Origin: Antilocapra americana
Lineage: Eukaryota > Chordata > Mammalia > Artiodactyla > Antilocapridae
Assembly (NCBI GenBank): GCA_007570785.1
Contig: ML664159.1
Span: forward strand, 2,884,052-2,948,051
Reading direction: 5' to 3'
Length of the DNA stretch: 64,000 bases
Part shown: positions 21,967-35,329 of the stretch, piece by piece
Layout: each line of letters begins with the position of its first letter
Numbering within the stretch: position 1 is the stretch's first letter
Made by a program: the position numbers and the translations under genes
The notes under the pieces: model-generated
What the model saw: the letters and a program-made list of their open reading frames with translations, nothing else
Told to the model about the DNA's origin: nothing
Database searches by the model: none

Positions 21967-22834
21967 TTTTTTTGGCTTTTATTAAATCTAGGAGCCTTTA
22001 ATGGGAGGTATTCTGCCATTTACATATTCCATAAGAATATAAGTTTCATGAGGATAAGAATTTTTGTCTTGTATTATTCTCTGTGTACAGAAGGCATAAT
22101 TAGATATTTGTGTTTCATTTTTTTCTGTCATTTTTAATTTTATTCATTTTATTTTATGAGTATTTGGCTGCTTTCTATTTAGAAGATTTATAATCTTGTT
22201 TTCATTCTTTCTGAGGGCAGCTGTTTGCTCCCAGAGGTGGAGTTTGGGAGTGAGGTCATGGAAATGGATAGCAGGCACCTTAGAATTAGGTTCATTGTCT
22301 CTGAACTTTCTCACCAACACTATGCCCTGGATTGTATCTGTGCCTACTCCAGGCTAGTCAGAGGTCTGTCTAGTTCACAGAGAAACAGGGTTTATCTCTT
22401 GTCTCCCCTGAGACAATCTTCATTTTCTTCTCTTTGGTTGAGTCAGATGAACAGTTGCAGAGCTTATTGCCCCCCACCACTTATTACTCCACCCTGCTAC
22501 ACCAGTAACATGCCTCTTGCTAAGGTGTTGCGTCTTGTAGTTCTGTGAGTCTGCATCCCACCCCCACCTCTGCCATTTCACAATTTTGTCATTGCTAATC
22601 CCAGTACATATTAGAAGCAGCAATTTTATAAGCAGGAAACTTGCAAGAGCCAGACTTATTAATAGTAACAAGAAGTGATGGCAGCTGAAAGACTGACCAT
22701 GCATAAGAAGAAAGAAAAACTAAATGCAAACAAAAAGCTTTAAAAGCATTGCAGCTTGGCCCAATATGCAGTAGAGACGAGCACCCCAACACATACCAGT
22801 AATCTTGAGTGCCCCTTTGTTTATAGCTCATGTG

Positions 22835-23048
22835 TGCTGTGTGTGCCCAGTCGCTTCAGTCATGTCCAACTCTTTGCGACCCTATGGCCTGTAGCCCAGC
22901 AGTCTCCCCTGTCCATGGGATTCTCCAGGCAATAATACTGGAGTGGGTTGCCATGCCCTCCTCCAGGGGATCTTTCCACCCCAGGGATTAAACAGACATC
23001 TCCTCTACTGTAGGCAGATTCTTTTCTGCTGAGCCACTGTGGAAGCCT
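22835..23048 (-). mobile_element. Bov-tA-type SINE
   Basis: Starts tgtgtgcccagtcgcttcag, contains actggagtgggttgccatgc, and ends gagccactgtggaagcc on the right. Reverse orientation. Confidence 0.9.
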
Positions 23049-24069
23049 GTGTTTAGAGTATAGGTTAATAATTGATGGCCATAATGATGACTGTGTCAGA
23101 AAGATTAAAATCAGCTATATACTCTATGTATATGAAAGGTACAGAATACCCCACTTCCAGTGATGTCAGATTAATTAGATTTAGCTGTTTATCCAGATGA
23201 ATTCTGTCTCCTTCATAATGGTCATTGAGAAGATTCTATCTTTGTTCAAACATTTCTGGAACTCTTTTCTGAGGATTGGCTTAAGTGTGCATGTTTTAGA
23301 ATATCCTCAGTATGATAAATCTTGGACCTTTAGGAATGAATTTGATTTTTAAAACAATCTCAATAGGTCCAGTGGAAAGCAAGTTCAAGGAGAATGATGG
23401 GAAACCAATCTGGGAAATATCATTGGGAATTAAAAATAAAGTAAAATGTTTTCTCTTGTTTTGTATGCTTAATAAACTATCTCTGGCAGCAATTTGAAAA
23501 TGGCAGTTTCATGAATGTTTTCAGGATTAACAACATTATTAGAATAAATATAGAGCTTTCTTAGGGGATTGCTTGCTTTGAAATAGCATACCAAATTTGC
23601 TGTTTTCTTTTTTTTAAATTTAGTATGACTCTAACTTTATTCTTCTATTATAAGTGTTAAAGATAATTTCTTTAAGTTTTCTGAGAATAGAGACATCACT
23701 GGACTATTTTCTCCTCTTCTCCTCTTTGTCCCTCCTCTCTTTTTTCCCTCTTGCTGTTTTTCTTTCTTTATTCTCTATACTTTAGTCTATCATAAAGCAG
23801 GAATGATATTCCTTAGTTGTTTAGTGGTACCAAATGTACTGACATAATGTCTGCCACATAATAAAAATTAATATGTGCTTGTAGCCCAGTAAGTTATTGT
23901 ATTATCATAGGATTACTCCTAGATATAAGCACTCTCTTTTATTTTCCTTGTCCAGGGTTTCCTTCATATTTTGTCTGCCTTGTCTTTTATTATATCCTCA
24001 GAATCTGGTACATGTATCCACTCAATAAGTATCTGTAGAGTGGATGAATGACTTGCTTTGGGTAATTCA

Positions 24070-24200
24070 GTTAACTAACAATTATTTGTTGAGCATTTAC
24101 TATATGCCAGGTATAATGTATCCTGGGGATACGGTGGTGAATCTGAAACTTTCCTTTCCTCATGAAGCTTACATTCTAATGAGAGAGACAAATGATAACA
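24070..24200. repeat. L2-like old LINE remnant
   Basis: ttgttgagcatttactatat followed by gccaggtataatg and tcatgaagcttacattctaa matches a widely dispersed mammalian L2-type segment. Strand not decided. Confidence 0.5.
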
Positions 24201-24395
24201 AAATAAAGAAAGTAGAGAACTAACCAGAATAATTCTACATTGTGATAACAGATATAAAGTAAGTAAAGGGGTGTTGTAGTAGAGACTGCAAGAAGGGATA
24301 TCTGCTTTGGAAAGGGTGGTTGTAAAAGTAACTTCCAAAATGATGCATAAAGGAAGTCAAGTAGAGGTTCCCATGCCAAGGGCCAGGAAGAGTTT

Positions 24396-25508
24396 TCAGT
24401 TCAGTTCAGTCACTCAGTCATGTCCGACTCTTTGCGACCCCATAAGCTGTAGCACGCTAGACCTCCCTGTCCATCACCAACTCCCGGAGCCCACCCAGAC
24501 TCATACCCATTGAGTAGGTGATGCCATCCAACCATCTCATTCTCTGTCATCCCCTTCTCCTGCCCTCCATCATTCCCAGCATCAGGGTCTTTTCCAATGA
24601 GTCAGCTCTTCACATCAAGTCGCCAAAGTATTGGAATTTCAGCTTCAACATCAGACTTTCTAAAGAACACCCAGGACTGATCTCCTTTAGGATGGACTGC
24701 CTGGATCTCCTTTCAGTCCAAGGGACTCTCAAGAGTCTTCTCCAATTAGTCTTCTCCACATAGTTCAAAAGCATCAATTCTTCGGTGCTCAGCTTTCTTT
24801 ATGTCCAACTCTCACATCCATACATGACTACTGGAAAAACCATAGCCTTGACTAGATGGACCTTTGTTGGCAAAGTAATGTCTCTGCTTTTTAATATGCT
24901 GTCTAGGTTGGTCATAACTTTCCTTCCAAGGAGTAAGCGTCTTTTAATTTCATGGCTGCAGTCACCATCTGCAGTGATTTTAGAGCCCGCCAAAATAAAG
25001 TGAAGAGCTCTGTAAGAAACAGTGAGAGCACTGTTTCCACTGTTCCCCCATCTATTTGCCATGAAGTGATGGGACCAGATGCCATGATCTTAGTTTTCTT
25101 AATGTTGAGCTTTAAGCCAACTTTTTCACTCTCCTCTTTCACTTTCATCAAGAGGCTTTTTAGTTCCTCTTCACTTTCTGCCATAAGGGTGGCGTCATCT
25201 GCATATCTGAGGTTACTGATATTTCTCCCAGCAATCTTGATTCCAGCTTGTGCTTCTTCCAGCCCAGCGTTTCTCATGATGTATTCTGCATTGAAGTTAA
25301 ATAAGCAGGGTGACAATATACAGCCTTGACGTACTCCTTTTCCTATTTGGAATCAGTCTGCTGTTCCATGTCCAGTTCTAACTGTTGCTTCCTGACTTGC
25401 ATCCAGGTTTCTCAAGAGGCAGGTCAGGTGGTCTGGTATTCCCATCTCTTTTAGAATTTTCCACAGTTTATTGTAATTCACACAGTCAAAGGCTTTGGCA
25501 TCGTCCAA
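24396..25508 (-). mobile_element. BovB LINE 3' part with readable YADD box
   Basis: The reverse-strand copy begins at its 3' end (cagttcagttcagtcactca) and runs into the reverse transcriptase domain. An ORF at 24912-25316 still reads RYADDATLMAESEEELKSLL, so the catalytic YADD is intact, but the frame upstream is shifted and the 5' two thirds of the element are missing. It ends near cacagtcaaaggctttggca. Confidence 0.92.
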
Positions 25509-28500
25509 GGATAGTGTGGAAGGATCACTCTGACTGCTGGATGGAGGAGGGTTTGGCAATGAGCAGTAGGAGCAAGTCAGGTTATTTACTGTTTTGATAC
25601 TAATCAAAGGGTTTTGTGCATAGTTAAGCCTAAGAGACATTCGAAAAGTGAAAATGTTTAACCCTTTGCCAGTTTCCTTTGGATTGTTTGAATGTCTGTA
25701 CCAAGTGGATAAGAGCAAAATAGCCAGGGCTTACTCCATGTTGAACCAGAGGAAGATTGGAGAGCCAGGGTAAAAAGACATCCTTAAGAACAAGTGACCT
25801 TTCAGAGGCTTTGACATTACTGTCTAAACCTGTCTCAAAACTTTGATTTCAGAGGTAAGCTGTTATCCTGCCCTTTTCCTGTCTCTGTTTTAGTTCTTTG
25901 TCTTCCCCTCCTATGATCATGTGACAGCAGATAGTCCTTAAGGTTCATGGATGAACTTGGCTTTCCTCTCTCCACTTTCTTTCCCCAGTAAACTGTCTCT
26001 CAACTGAGCAAATTTGCTCTTGCAGCTCTGATTTGAAGCACCAATGGAATTTCTAAATAGAGGTATCCTTAAGCAATTGGAGATGTGAAAGTCCTTCCAG
26101 AAAAAGAAGCTGGGCTCAGGGAAAAAAACTTAAAATAGAGATGTGTGATGAGACCCGCAGAGATTCTAATTGAGTAGGGCTAGGCAGTGCCTGGGAATCT
26201 GCCACATAGCAAGGTCCCAAACTGCTGCCTTGGAAAGACAGCAATCAACAGTCTACAAGATGTGCTCTCCGGAGGCCAGAGCCCAGCTCGGTCAGGGTGC
26301 CAGGGTGGGCTTTGCAAATTCAGGCACTCTCCCCACACTGTCCCTCTCCCCTCCCCACAGCATAGCCATTTGCCATGGCTGCACTGGGACCATTATGGAA
26401 AGTGTGAGACTTGGAAAGTGATGTAGCTTCAGAAGAGGAGGAAAAAAGATATGAAAAGCCAGAACTGGCTCTAGAAATAAATCAGCAGAATTTCTGAATT
26501 TGCAGCAGGAAAGGAGTTAGTGACTAAGAAATAATTCATCCTTAGTACAAATCTAATTAATTATGTATTGCTTTGTCCTCCACACTCAGCTGAGGAAGCT
26601 CACTTAGGAGAAGAGGTTCCACTGGAAAGAAGAGAAGTAGGTCCTCAAGATCCTAGACGCTTGGGGTAGCGAAGGTCTGGCCGGCTTGGTCACAGGCACA
26701 CTGGGGCTGGAGAAAGGGGTCTCCTCGGGGCATGGCACATGAACAGTGACAGGAAAAAGTGTGGCTGTTTTTAAAATTCTGTGTAAAGAGAGCCCTCAAC
26801 TCTCATGCTTCCAGACTATAAGGTCTCTTAGGCCAAGGCCAGAACTCGACCTGGAAACATGAATCTATGATACCACTTCAAAAGTATTATGGATTAAATA
26901 GGGTTTTGTGGGCTGGCCTGCAGACCTAATTCCTTCTTTTCGGAAAATTACTGCTAGAGTAAAATGTGTTGGGGATTCTCTGTAACTAACTTGCAAATAC
27001 ATTTTAGAAGAACATATGTGTTTAAACTTGAAGACTGCCCACGTATAACACTGAGAAATTCATTTACGCAGTAATGTGTGGCCTACAATGGTACCACTGA
27101 GACAGGCAGCTGTTTGTAACAGCTCACATCCTATACCTTCATCCCCAGGAGCTGTGTAGGCCCTATCTTGGTAAATTCCAAGAAAAAAATATAGAATTAT
27201 TGTGATTTACTTGCCAATAACAGGACAGGATTAGTGAAGAATGTTGTTGGAGAAAAAGCTTCATTGTGACCAAAGTTAGATGCAACTGACTTGCATGTAA
27301 ATGATTTTCCGAAATAAATAATATCTGTCTGTATCTCAAGATATCTAGCTCTTTACCTACCTTAACTTAAATTTACCTAATTGCTCCCTGTCCCCCCAAA
27401 GCATATGTTTGAGGCTATAGGGAAGGATTTTATTCCCCCTCCTCACACACACATTAACTTCTTTCACAGTTTCTTCATCCTCTTCTCTTTCTCTTTTACA
27501 ATTGAGAGCTATAGACCCTCACCTCAGAAAAATAGACATAAACCTGGCAAATTATTTCAGGAGATTCATGGAGTTTCCTGTTCTCCTGTATATGACATGA
27601 CCCCTTGATTAAGCATATCTGAAGAACAGGCTCTCTCTTGCCCTACTCCATCTTTTCTTTCTTCTCTCCTCCCTCGTTTCTCCCTCTCAAGCTCTCTCAC
27701 CAGTCCCAGGTACAGTCATGGGGAGCCCTCTGAATGCTTCTGTGGGCATGATTTTGTTTTCACACAGCCCCAAATAAGATGCATTGTTGTGTGGTACTCA
27801 TTAGAAGGAATCTGAAAACCAACCTGAACTCTGCTCTCCTTACCACTTGCCACAGAGAAAAGAGCTTATTTTTCTTGTATAACTGTGCCATTCCCTCCTC
27901 ACCAAACCCTGTGTCCCTATGTCTGGTCTCATTGAGAAGGAGCTTTTCTTCTAATTCACCAACCCAGAGGGAAAGCCATTTTCAAATTTGCACAAGGACT
28001 CTGGCCAGCAGAGTTGCAGCCCTCTCTTTTGAAGCAAGTATTATTTTCCACATTTTTCTCTTGAGGAAACTGAGGCTAAGCAAGGATAAGTGTCTTGCTC
28101 AGGTTAACATAATTAGCAAAGACAGAACTCAAACTCTGTTGTATCTAGCTTTTATTCCGTGTTCCCCTCACTACAGTTTATACAGTTCTCTTAGCGTTTG
28201 TCCTGAAGGGATCCATTCTGTCAGCTTCTCTTTCTTAATCATGTTGTAACACTGAATCTTCAGGGAACTTCCAGCCCTGCAGAAAGCAGAAAATCCCAGA
28301 GTACCCCCTCTCCCCTTCCCCTTGCTTTCTTACCCCACCGCTCCACTCTTCCAGGATTCTTTCACTCATTTAATAAATATAATGTGGTGACCTTTGTCTT
28401 CCTTTCTGCAGTGCCTGGGCAAAATCAGAAGTAGAACTATATCTTCAAAACAAAAGTAGAATAAAGACATTTCATAACACATTCTATAAGAAGATAAACT

Positions 28501-28570
28501 TGGTCTTTAATTACTTTTTTGAGGCTTGTCACACTTTCATGAAGGCTAGAAGCAATAACAATATTAAAAA
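25509..28570. other. Repeat-poor intron stretch, no gene seen
   Basis: Higher in GC than its surroundings around 26150-26420 and 26640-26740. A MIR-like piece lies near 28030-28150. An ORF of 156 codons at 27779-28249 has ordinary composition, overlaps the MIR-like part, and lacks splice borders, so I do not call it a gene. Confidence 0.5.
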
Positions 28571-28599
28571 GGATGTGGAAGCAAGGTTTCAAGGGTTCT

Positions 28600-28850
28600 G
28601 TTACCTCGTGGTAGTGTGACTTAGTATTGAATATAAAAAGAATGGACTTTTAAGTTAAACAAACAAATTTAAATCCCAATTTGACCAGTGTCAAGTTTGG
28701 ACAACTAGCTTAACCATTCTAAGGGTCATTGTCATTTTCTGTAAAATGGGCATATTAATAACAGCTACCTTCTTGTAAAAATTAAAGCATCTAGTATCAT
28801 GCTTAGTAGGTTGTAGGTGCCCAGATAGTATTGATTCCTTCTCTTTCATC
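28600..28850 (+). repeat. MIR-like old SINE
   Basis: Order of features fits MIR: taaccattctaagggtcatt, attttctgtaaaatgggcat, then a tail with ttagtaggttgtaggtgccc. Confidence 0.65.
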
Positions 28851-29639
28851 TTCCCTTAGGTTGTTAACCTCTTAAAGTATCATATCTTACTAATTTTTAT
28901 ACCCTGCACTGGTGATTTAGATATTCAGTAAACTTCTATTGAGTTCAGTATTATCTGCTTTACTCTTAAAGTTGTAAAGATTAGTCCATGGAGTGGTTTA
29001 TTTTGGATGCAATTCTGTTAGTTTAAAGCATTATGAAATGAAGTGTTCTAGTAATATCATTCTAAAATAACAAATCTTATCTGATATTTTCCCCCAGACT
29101 TACCTCTTTCTCTGATTTCCTGTCAATCAATAGCTTCAGAACAAGAGACTTACCAAACTTCTTATGATATCACAGACACTACTTTTAACAGAGGGAGGAT
29201 TTGTGCAAAATCAAAATTGTCTCTTTGATTGACAATGTGAAGACATCTCTAAAAGAACAACTTGTGAAACAGAATTTAAAGCTGTCATTTGGCATTATGG
29301 TTTGACATTTGTTTGCAGTTATGTTTTTAACTACAATTAAGGGAATCTAGCTTTTTGCATATATGTATGAAATTAGATTCTCATTTTCTTTTTAGTCTAA
29401 GAATTTAAAAGTTAAAAGTTTTTTTAAATAAATACTCAATTGTGGGTAGATCTTAATTTTCCTATTTGGTGAACTCCAAGTGTTGTTTTTGAAATGTATT
29501 GATGAAATTACAGGGAAGAGAGCCCTAAGCTGGTATAAGCTTGAACCAGCTCTGCCTCTTGTGAATCACATCACTTTAGATAGTCATTTACCACTCAGGA
29601 TCTTCTAAAAATTAGGGAATTGCATTAATGTATCAGCAA

Positions 29640-29735
29640 ATGGCAAGAAAGAATGACTGTATCCCTAGAGCCTAAAACAGTGCCCGACACATAGTGGGTA
29701 CTCAATAAATATTTGCTGGTTGGATGTATGGATGA
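29640..29735 (+). repeat. MIR-like tail
   Basis: acagtgcccgacacatagtg followed by ggtactcaataaatatttg and tggatgaatgg is the common MIR 3' end. Confidence 0.6.
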
Positions 29736-29870
29736 ATGGGAATGAATTTAATCCCAGTCAAACCACTGATCACAGAATTTAAAACTTGGAAGCTCTCATT
29801 GTTTGCTAGCGAGTCAGCTTCTGACTTACCAAATATCAATTTAAGACTCCTGGATTCTAGGGATGATCAT

Positions 29871-29885
29871 CAATATTGGATTCTT
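29871..29885 (+). repeat. Target-site duplication of the 1.1-kb L1, left
   Basis: caatattggattctt, repeated exactly at 31000-31014. Confidence 0.85.
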
Positions 29886-30999
29886 TTTTTTTTATTGTTT
29901 TTGCCATACATTGTCATGATATCACCATGGGTTTACATATGCTTCCCCTCCGGAACCCCCCTCCCTCCTCCCTCCCCCCCGGGAAATCTCGCTGTACCAG
30001 CCCCGAGCATCAATCCTGGGCTGGTGATTGATTAGACACATGACAATTAACATGCTTCAATGCCCTTCTCACATATCATCCCACCCTTACCCTCATCCAC
30101 AAAGTCCCCGAGTCTGTTCTATACATCTGCGTTCCTTTTGCTGTCTCACATGTTGGGTTCTCGTTACCGTCTTTCTAAATTCCATACATATGCGTTAATA
30201 TACTGTATTGTTGTTTTTGCTTCTGGCTTACTTCACCCTGGATAATGGGCTCCGGTTTCGTCCATCTGAGTAGAATTGCTTCAAATGAATTTTTTTTTAA
30301 TGCTGAGTAATATTCCATTGTGTATATGTACCACAGCTTTCTTATCCATTCGTCAGTTGATGGGCATCTAGGTTGCTTCCATGTCTTGGCTATTGTAAAC
30401 AATGCAGAGATGAACATTGGGGTACACGTGGCTCTTTCAATTCTGGTTTCCTCGGTGTATATGCCCAGCAGTGGGATTGCTGGGTCATATGGCAGGTCTA
30501 TTTGCAGCTTTTTAAGGAACCTCCACACTGTTTTCCATAGTGGCTGTACTAGTTTGCATTCCCACCAACAGTGTAAGAGGGTTCCCTTTTCTCCACATCC
30601 TCTCCAGCATTTATTGCTTGTAGACTTTTGGATGGCAGCCATTCTGACTGGTGTAAAGTGGTACCTCATTGTGGTTTTGATTTGCATTTCTCTGATAATG
30701 AGTGATGTTGAGCATCTTTTCATGTGTTTGTTAGCCATTTTTATATCTTCTTTGGAGAAATGTCTGTTAAGTTCTTTGGCCCACTTTTTAATTGGGTTGT
30801 TTATTTTTCTAGAATGGAGCTGCAGGAGTTGTTTGTATATTTTTGAGATTAATTGTTTGTCTGTTGCTTCATTGGCTATTATTTTCTCCCATTCTGAAGA
30901 CTGTCTTTTCACCTTGCTTATAGTTTCCACCTCCCAGAATATTGGAAATAAAAACACGAATAAACAAATGGGACCTAATTAAAATTAAAAGCTTTTGCA
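29886..30999 (-). mobile_element. Young L1, 5'-truncated with 5' inversion
   Basis: On the reverse strand a 260-codon ORF (30175-30957) carries the C-terminal part of L1 ORF2: [36 protein letters not shown], then the zinc-knuckle-like [20 protein letters not shown]. Only the first dozen codons of that ORF are foreign. The outer 5' part (about 30928-30999) instead reads ORF2 sense on the + strand (NKNTNK then a diverged WDLIKLKSFC counterpart), which in an intact element lies just before VKRQ. The 3' end (29886 side) has an A/T-rich tail. A 15-bp target duplication frames the whole. Confidence 0.93.
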
Positions 31000-32337
31000 C
31001 AATATTGGATTCTTAGTAAAATCCAAATATAGGACCTGAATCTGTGTTGTTTCTTATTCTAAAGCATCAATATCTCAAGAACTGGTTCTAAAGAGGAAAT
31101 TGGATATCTGTATGATATTCAAAAGTAGTTACACATTTTCAGCTTTTTAATACAAGAATATACCTCTAATAATATTTTATTTCTAGAAATCCTCTAGATT
31201 TCTCCCAGAAAGTCTCACCAGAGTAAAAGTCAAAACTTCATAGTTTCTTTCAAGACAAGAGTAGTTTTTCTTTTTCAATGTCTTAAAATGATTTTATATT
31301 CCTGAATAATGTGCAAGCTCTTGAGTGTACTATATAAGTGTGTTTTTATTTTTAGTATCAAGATTATCTTTTTCATACATATAATCATCTCTGTATACAT
31401 TACTCAGTGCCCAGCCCATGGTAATCAAGGACAGTGTGTTTGCAACATCATGTATAATCATTTTTTCTGTCTTGTCTCATTAGAGAATTGCACTGAAGAG
31501 TCAAGAACAGAGACTCAGCAGGAATCAAAGAGATATGAAAGTCCTATTTTCTGTAGCTATAATATCAAGAAAAATTATCATACCACACAAGTTCATAAAT
31601 TTTCTAACAGTTCTCAAAACACCTTATATTTTGTGGAAATGTCACAAAAAAATCACAACTCTTTGTCAGTTTTGTGAATTAATATCACTTCATTAGCATT
31701 GTTTGAACCTTGGCTTACTATATTTTAACTTCTATAATCTACTAGCCTTTCACAATTTTTATTCTAAACAGATACATACACATATAACCCATTGTACTGG
31801 GTCCATTGGAGGAATGTTTGAAAAATGGATTCTACTTTTGTTGATATCAAAATTATAACTGTCTCCAAGAGACTAAAATTCAAGCACCTCAAATATTCAA
31901 CACCATCAATTTTATAGTAAAGGTAACTTCTAATGTACTCATAGGCACCCATATGAAAATATTCGCTGGAATTTTCTAATCAATAAAACCTCTTCTCCAA
32001 TAGGAAACCTGGCTTAAGTAAAAAGTTGTTTTGCTCAATATTAATCTTTAGAACAGAGCTTCAGTATAATTTACATTTTAATGTTTAATTTGTCTTTTAA
32101 TCCTTAATAAAGAATCTGAATTAGAAACAAAAGAAAGAAAATGAATCAAATTGCCAGGATTCTGCTGCCTCTCCACTTCTAACAAGCACATAGCCAGTCA
32201 TATCCATCCTATAGTACTGGTATTTTGAAAGCCAGGTGAAGTACTTCTTTATTTCCATTGACTGCTGCTCCTTATTTTGTCAAGCTTACTATTATAAGAT
32301 TCTAATCTTATACCTGAAAGTTGTATAATAACACTTG

Positions 32338-32815
32338 AAAATAAACCAGCATAGTTTTCTATTGCTGCTGTAGTAATTGCCACAAACTTCAAACAACACA
32401 AATGAATACAGTTCTGGGGGTCAGAAGTCCAAATAAATGTTAAGCAGCTAAAATCAAGATGTCAGCAGAGCTGGTTCTTTCTGGAGGCTCCAAGGGGAGA
32501 ACCCATTCCTTTCTTCTTCCAGCTTTTAGAAGCTGCTGGCATTCCTTGGATCCTGGTCTAATGAATCTAATCTGTGTTTCCATTGTCATATCACTACCTT
32601 CCCTTACCCCCCACATTAACCTTCTTGCCTCTTTCTCATAAAGGCCTTGATAATTATACTTAGGGTACACCCAAATAAACTAGGATAATCTCCTCATCTG
32701 AAGATCCCTAATGTAATCACATCTGCAAAGTACCTTATGCCATATTTACAGACTCTGTGGATTAGAATATGAATATCTTCGAAGGTAATTATTTAGCCTA
32801 CCACAACTGTGACAA
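32338..32815 (-). repeat. MaLR/MLT1-type solitary LTR
   Basis: gttttctattgctgctgtag, cagttctgggggtcagaagt, and further on ctaatgtaatcacatctgca and attatttagcctaccacaac follow the reverse layout of the same LTR group as 13353-14041. Non-coding. Confidence 0.6.
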
Positions 32816-32925
32816 GTTCAAGATAGCTGTTATCAACCCTAGAGCAACCATTAAATAAAGCTAAACAGAAAGTTATAACTAATATGGCAACAAAGCAGAT
32901 GCAAGTGAATCATAAGCCATATGTA

Positions 32926-33050
32926 GTTGTTGTTCAGTCTCTAAAACTCTTTGCAACCCATGGACTGCAGCACACCAGGCTTCCTTGTCTTTCACTGTCT
33001 CCCAGAGTTCACTCAGATTCATGTCCATTGAGTTAGTGATGCTATCCAAA
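32926..33050 (-). mobile_element. BovB 3' terminal fragment
   Basis: gttgttgttcagtctctaaa to attgagttagtgatgctatc matches the reverse of the last about 120 bp of BovB. Confidence 0.8.
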
Positions 33051-33270
33051 GAAGGCAAAAAAGGCCAAGCAAACAACAGATAGGACACATAGGCAAGATA
33101 ATGGATTTAAGTCCTACTCTATCACAATTCAATTAAATGTGAATTGTCTGAGCTTTAAAATCTTTATACAGAGATTTTCAAATTGTATAAGAAAGTAAGA
33201 TTCAGCCATATAGTGCCTACAGGAAATATATTGTAAAAGTAAAGACACAAAAAGCAAAAAATAAAAGAAT

Positions 33271-33506
33271 AGGGACTTCCCTAGTGGTCCAGGGGTTAAG
33301 AATCCTCCTTGCAACATGAGGGATGTGGGTCCAATCCCTGGACAGGGAAATAAGATCCCACATGCCATGGAGCAACTAAGTCCATGCACCCCAACTGCTG
33401 AACCCATGCACCACAACTGGAGAGTCTAGGCACCTCAACAAAAGATTTCCCCATGATGCAACTAAGACCTGATATAGCCAAATAAATCAGTAATAAATTA
33501 TATAAG
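33271..33506 (+). mobile_element. CHR-type SINE
   Basis: gggacttccctagtggtcca, aggggttaagaatcctcctt, gggtccaatccctgg and the downstream gcaactaagtccatgcaccc part. Flanked by ataaaagaat at 33261-33270 and 33507-33516. Confidence 0.85.
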
Positions 33507-35329
33507 ATAAAAGAATGGAAAAAGATATACCATGCTGACACTAATCAAGAGAAGCTAGAATGTGTTTATTAATATTAAGCAAGGTAGATTTTAGAACAAA
33601 GACTATTACCAGGAATAAATAAATTCATTTCACAATGATAAATGAACCAGTTCATCAGAAGGACATGACAGTCCTACATGTTTGTGCATCTAATATGAGA
33701 GCTTCAAAGTACATTAAGTAAATACTTATAGTACTACAAGGAAAACTAGACAAATTCAGTTATTTTTTGAAAGGCTCTCAACAATAGATAAAACATACAT
33801 AGCACAATTAGTCAGGCTATAGAAAACGAACTTTACAGTCAATCAGATTCACCTGTTCTGGCCAACAACAGCAGAGTACACCTTTTTTCTCCAAGAACAT
33901 ACAAAATATTCACCAAGACAGACCATATAATTTAACTATAAAGCAAAACCAAAGAAATTTTAAAAGACTCAAACCATACAAAGTGCATTCCCTGGTATCA
34001 ATTTAATTAACTTAGAATAAATTACAGAAAAGTATCTGGAAAATCCCCCAAATATTTATGAATTATAAAACAATTCTAAATAAGATACAGGTCAAGGAAA
34101 ATATCAAAAGGGAAATTACGAAGATTTTGTAACTAAATGGAAATAAAGACATCAAAATATGTGGAACATCACTAAAGCAAAACTTCAGGGGGTAAATTTA
34201 TGGCAATAGGCAATATATGTCTATGTGAAAAACGAAAAAATGTCAGCTTCCACCTTAAGAAGTTGGAAAAAGAAGAGCAAACAGAAACCAAGATAAATGT
34301 AAGAAAGTAAATAATAAAGATCAGAGCAGAAGTCAGTGACATAGGAAACAAAAACAATATAGGATATTAGTTTAAAAATCAATTTCTATAAGGAGGTCAA
34401 TAACATTAATAAAACTCCTGTCAGACTCACCAGGACAAAAGAAAGAAGACAAAAATTTACCAATATCAGAAATGAGAGCAGTGACATTAGTTCTTCAGAT
34501 TTGAATACATTAATAGAGGAATATATTTTAAACAACCTTATGCCATTATTTTTTTAATTCAAAAATATTGCTAAAAAATTCTACTATCATCTGAGTCTTA
34601 AGTGAGTCATGGTAGTAGTATCAAAAATTACTGATCATGGATCACCATAAATATACTAAACATGAAAAATTTGAAATATTGGCAAGAATTACCAAAATGT
34701 GACAAAAAGTGAGCAAATGCTGTTGGAAAAAATGGCACCACAAAGCCATTTGCTTGATGATGTCATTAACTTTGACTCTGAAAAAATGGACACAATTTTT
34801 TTAAATACAAACTTCCAAAGGTCACTAAAATGAAATAGATAACCTGAATTTATGGTTTAAATTTTTCCCACAAAGCAAACATTAGGCCCAGAAGTTTTTT
34901 CACTATTCTTTCAAGCATTTAAGGAAGAAATAGTTCTAATTCTACTTAAACTCTTCCACAAAATTGGGGAATAGTTAACTTATTTCATGAGGCCAGTATT
35001 ACCTTGATACCAAAATCTGACAAAAACATTACAAATTAACAGACCAACATCTGCCATGAGCATAGATGCAAAAATTCTGAACAAAAATTTAGCAAACTGA
35101 ACCTAGCAACATGAAAAGTGAAAGAAATCATGAATGTGTGGGGTTGATCTCAAGGTTGCAAGATCAGTTTAACATTCAAAAATCAATTATTGTTATTCAA
35201 AAATTTAAAAAGAAAAACTATGACTATGTCAATAGAAACAAAACAGGTTGGCAAAATGCAATGTTCCTAAATTTTTTTAAAAACCTCAGAAGAGCAGTAA
35301 TAGAAGAGAACTTCTTCATATTGATACAG

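Noticed and set aside
27779..28249. 156-codon ORF on the + strand
   Set aside because: No splice borders, no recognisable motif, and its 3' half overlaps a MIR-like repeat. An ORF of this length can occur by chance in a GC-richer stretch.
30320..30982. 220-codon ORF on the + strand
   Set aside because: Antisense shadow of the L1 ORF2 C-terminus on the reverse strand.
32459..32670. Overlapping ORFs on both strands near 32.5 kb
   Set aside because: They lie in an old MaLR-type LTR and have no coding signal.
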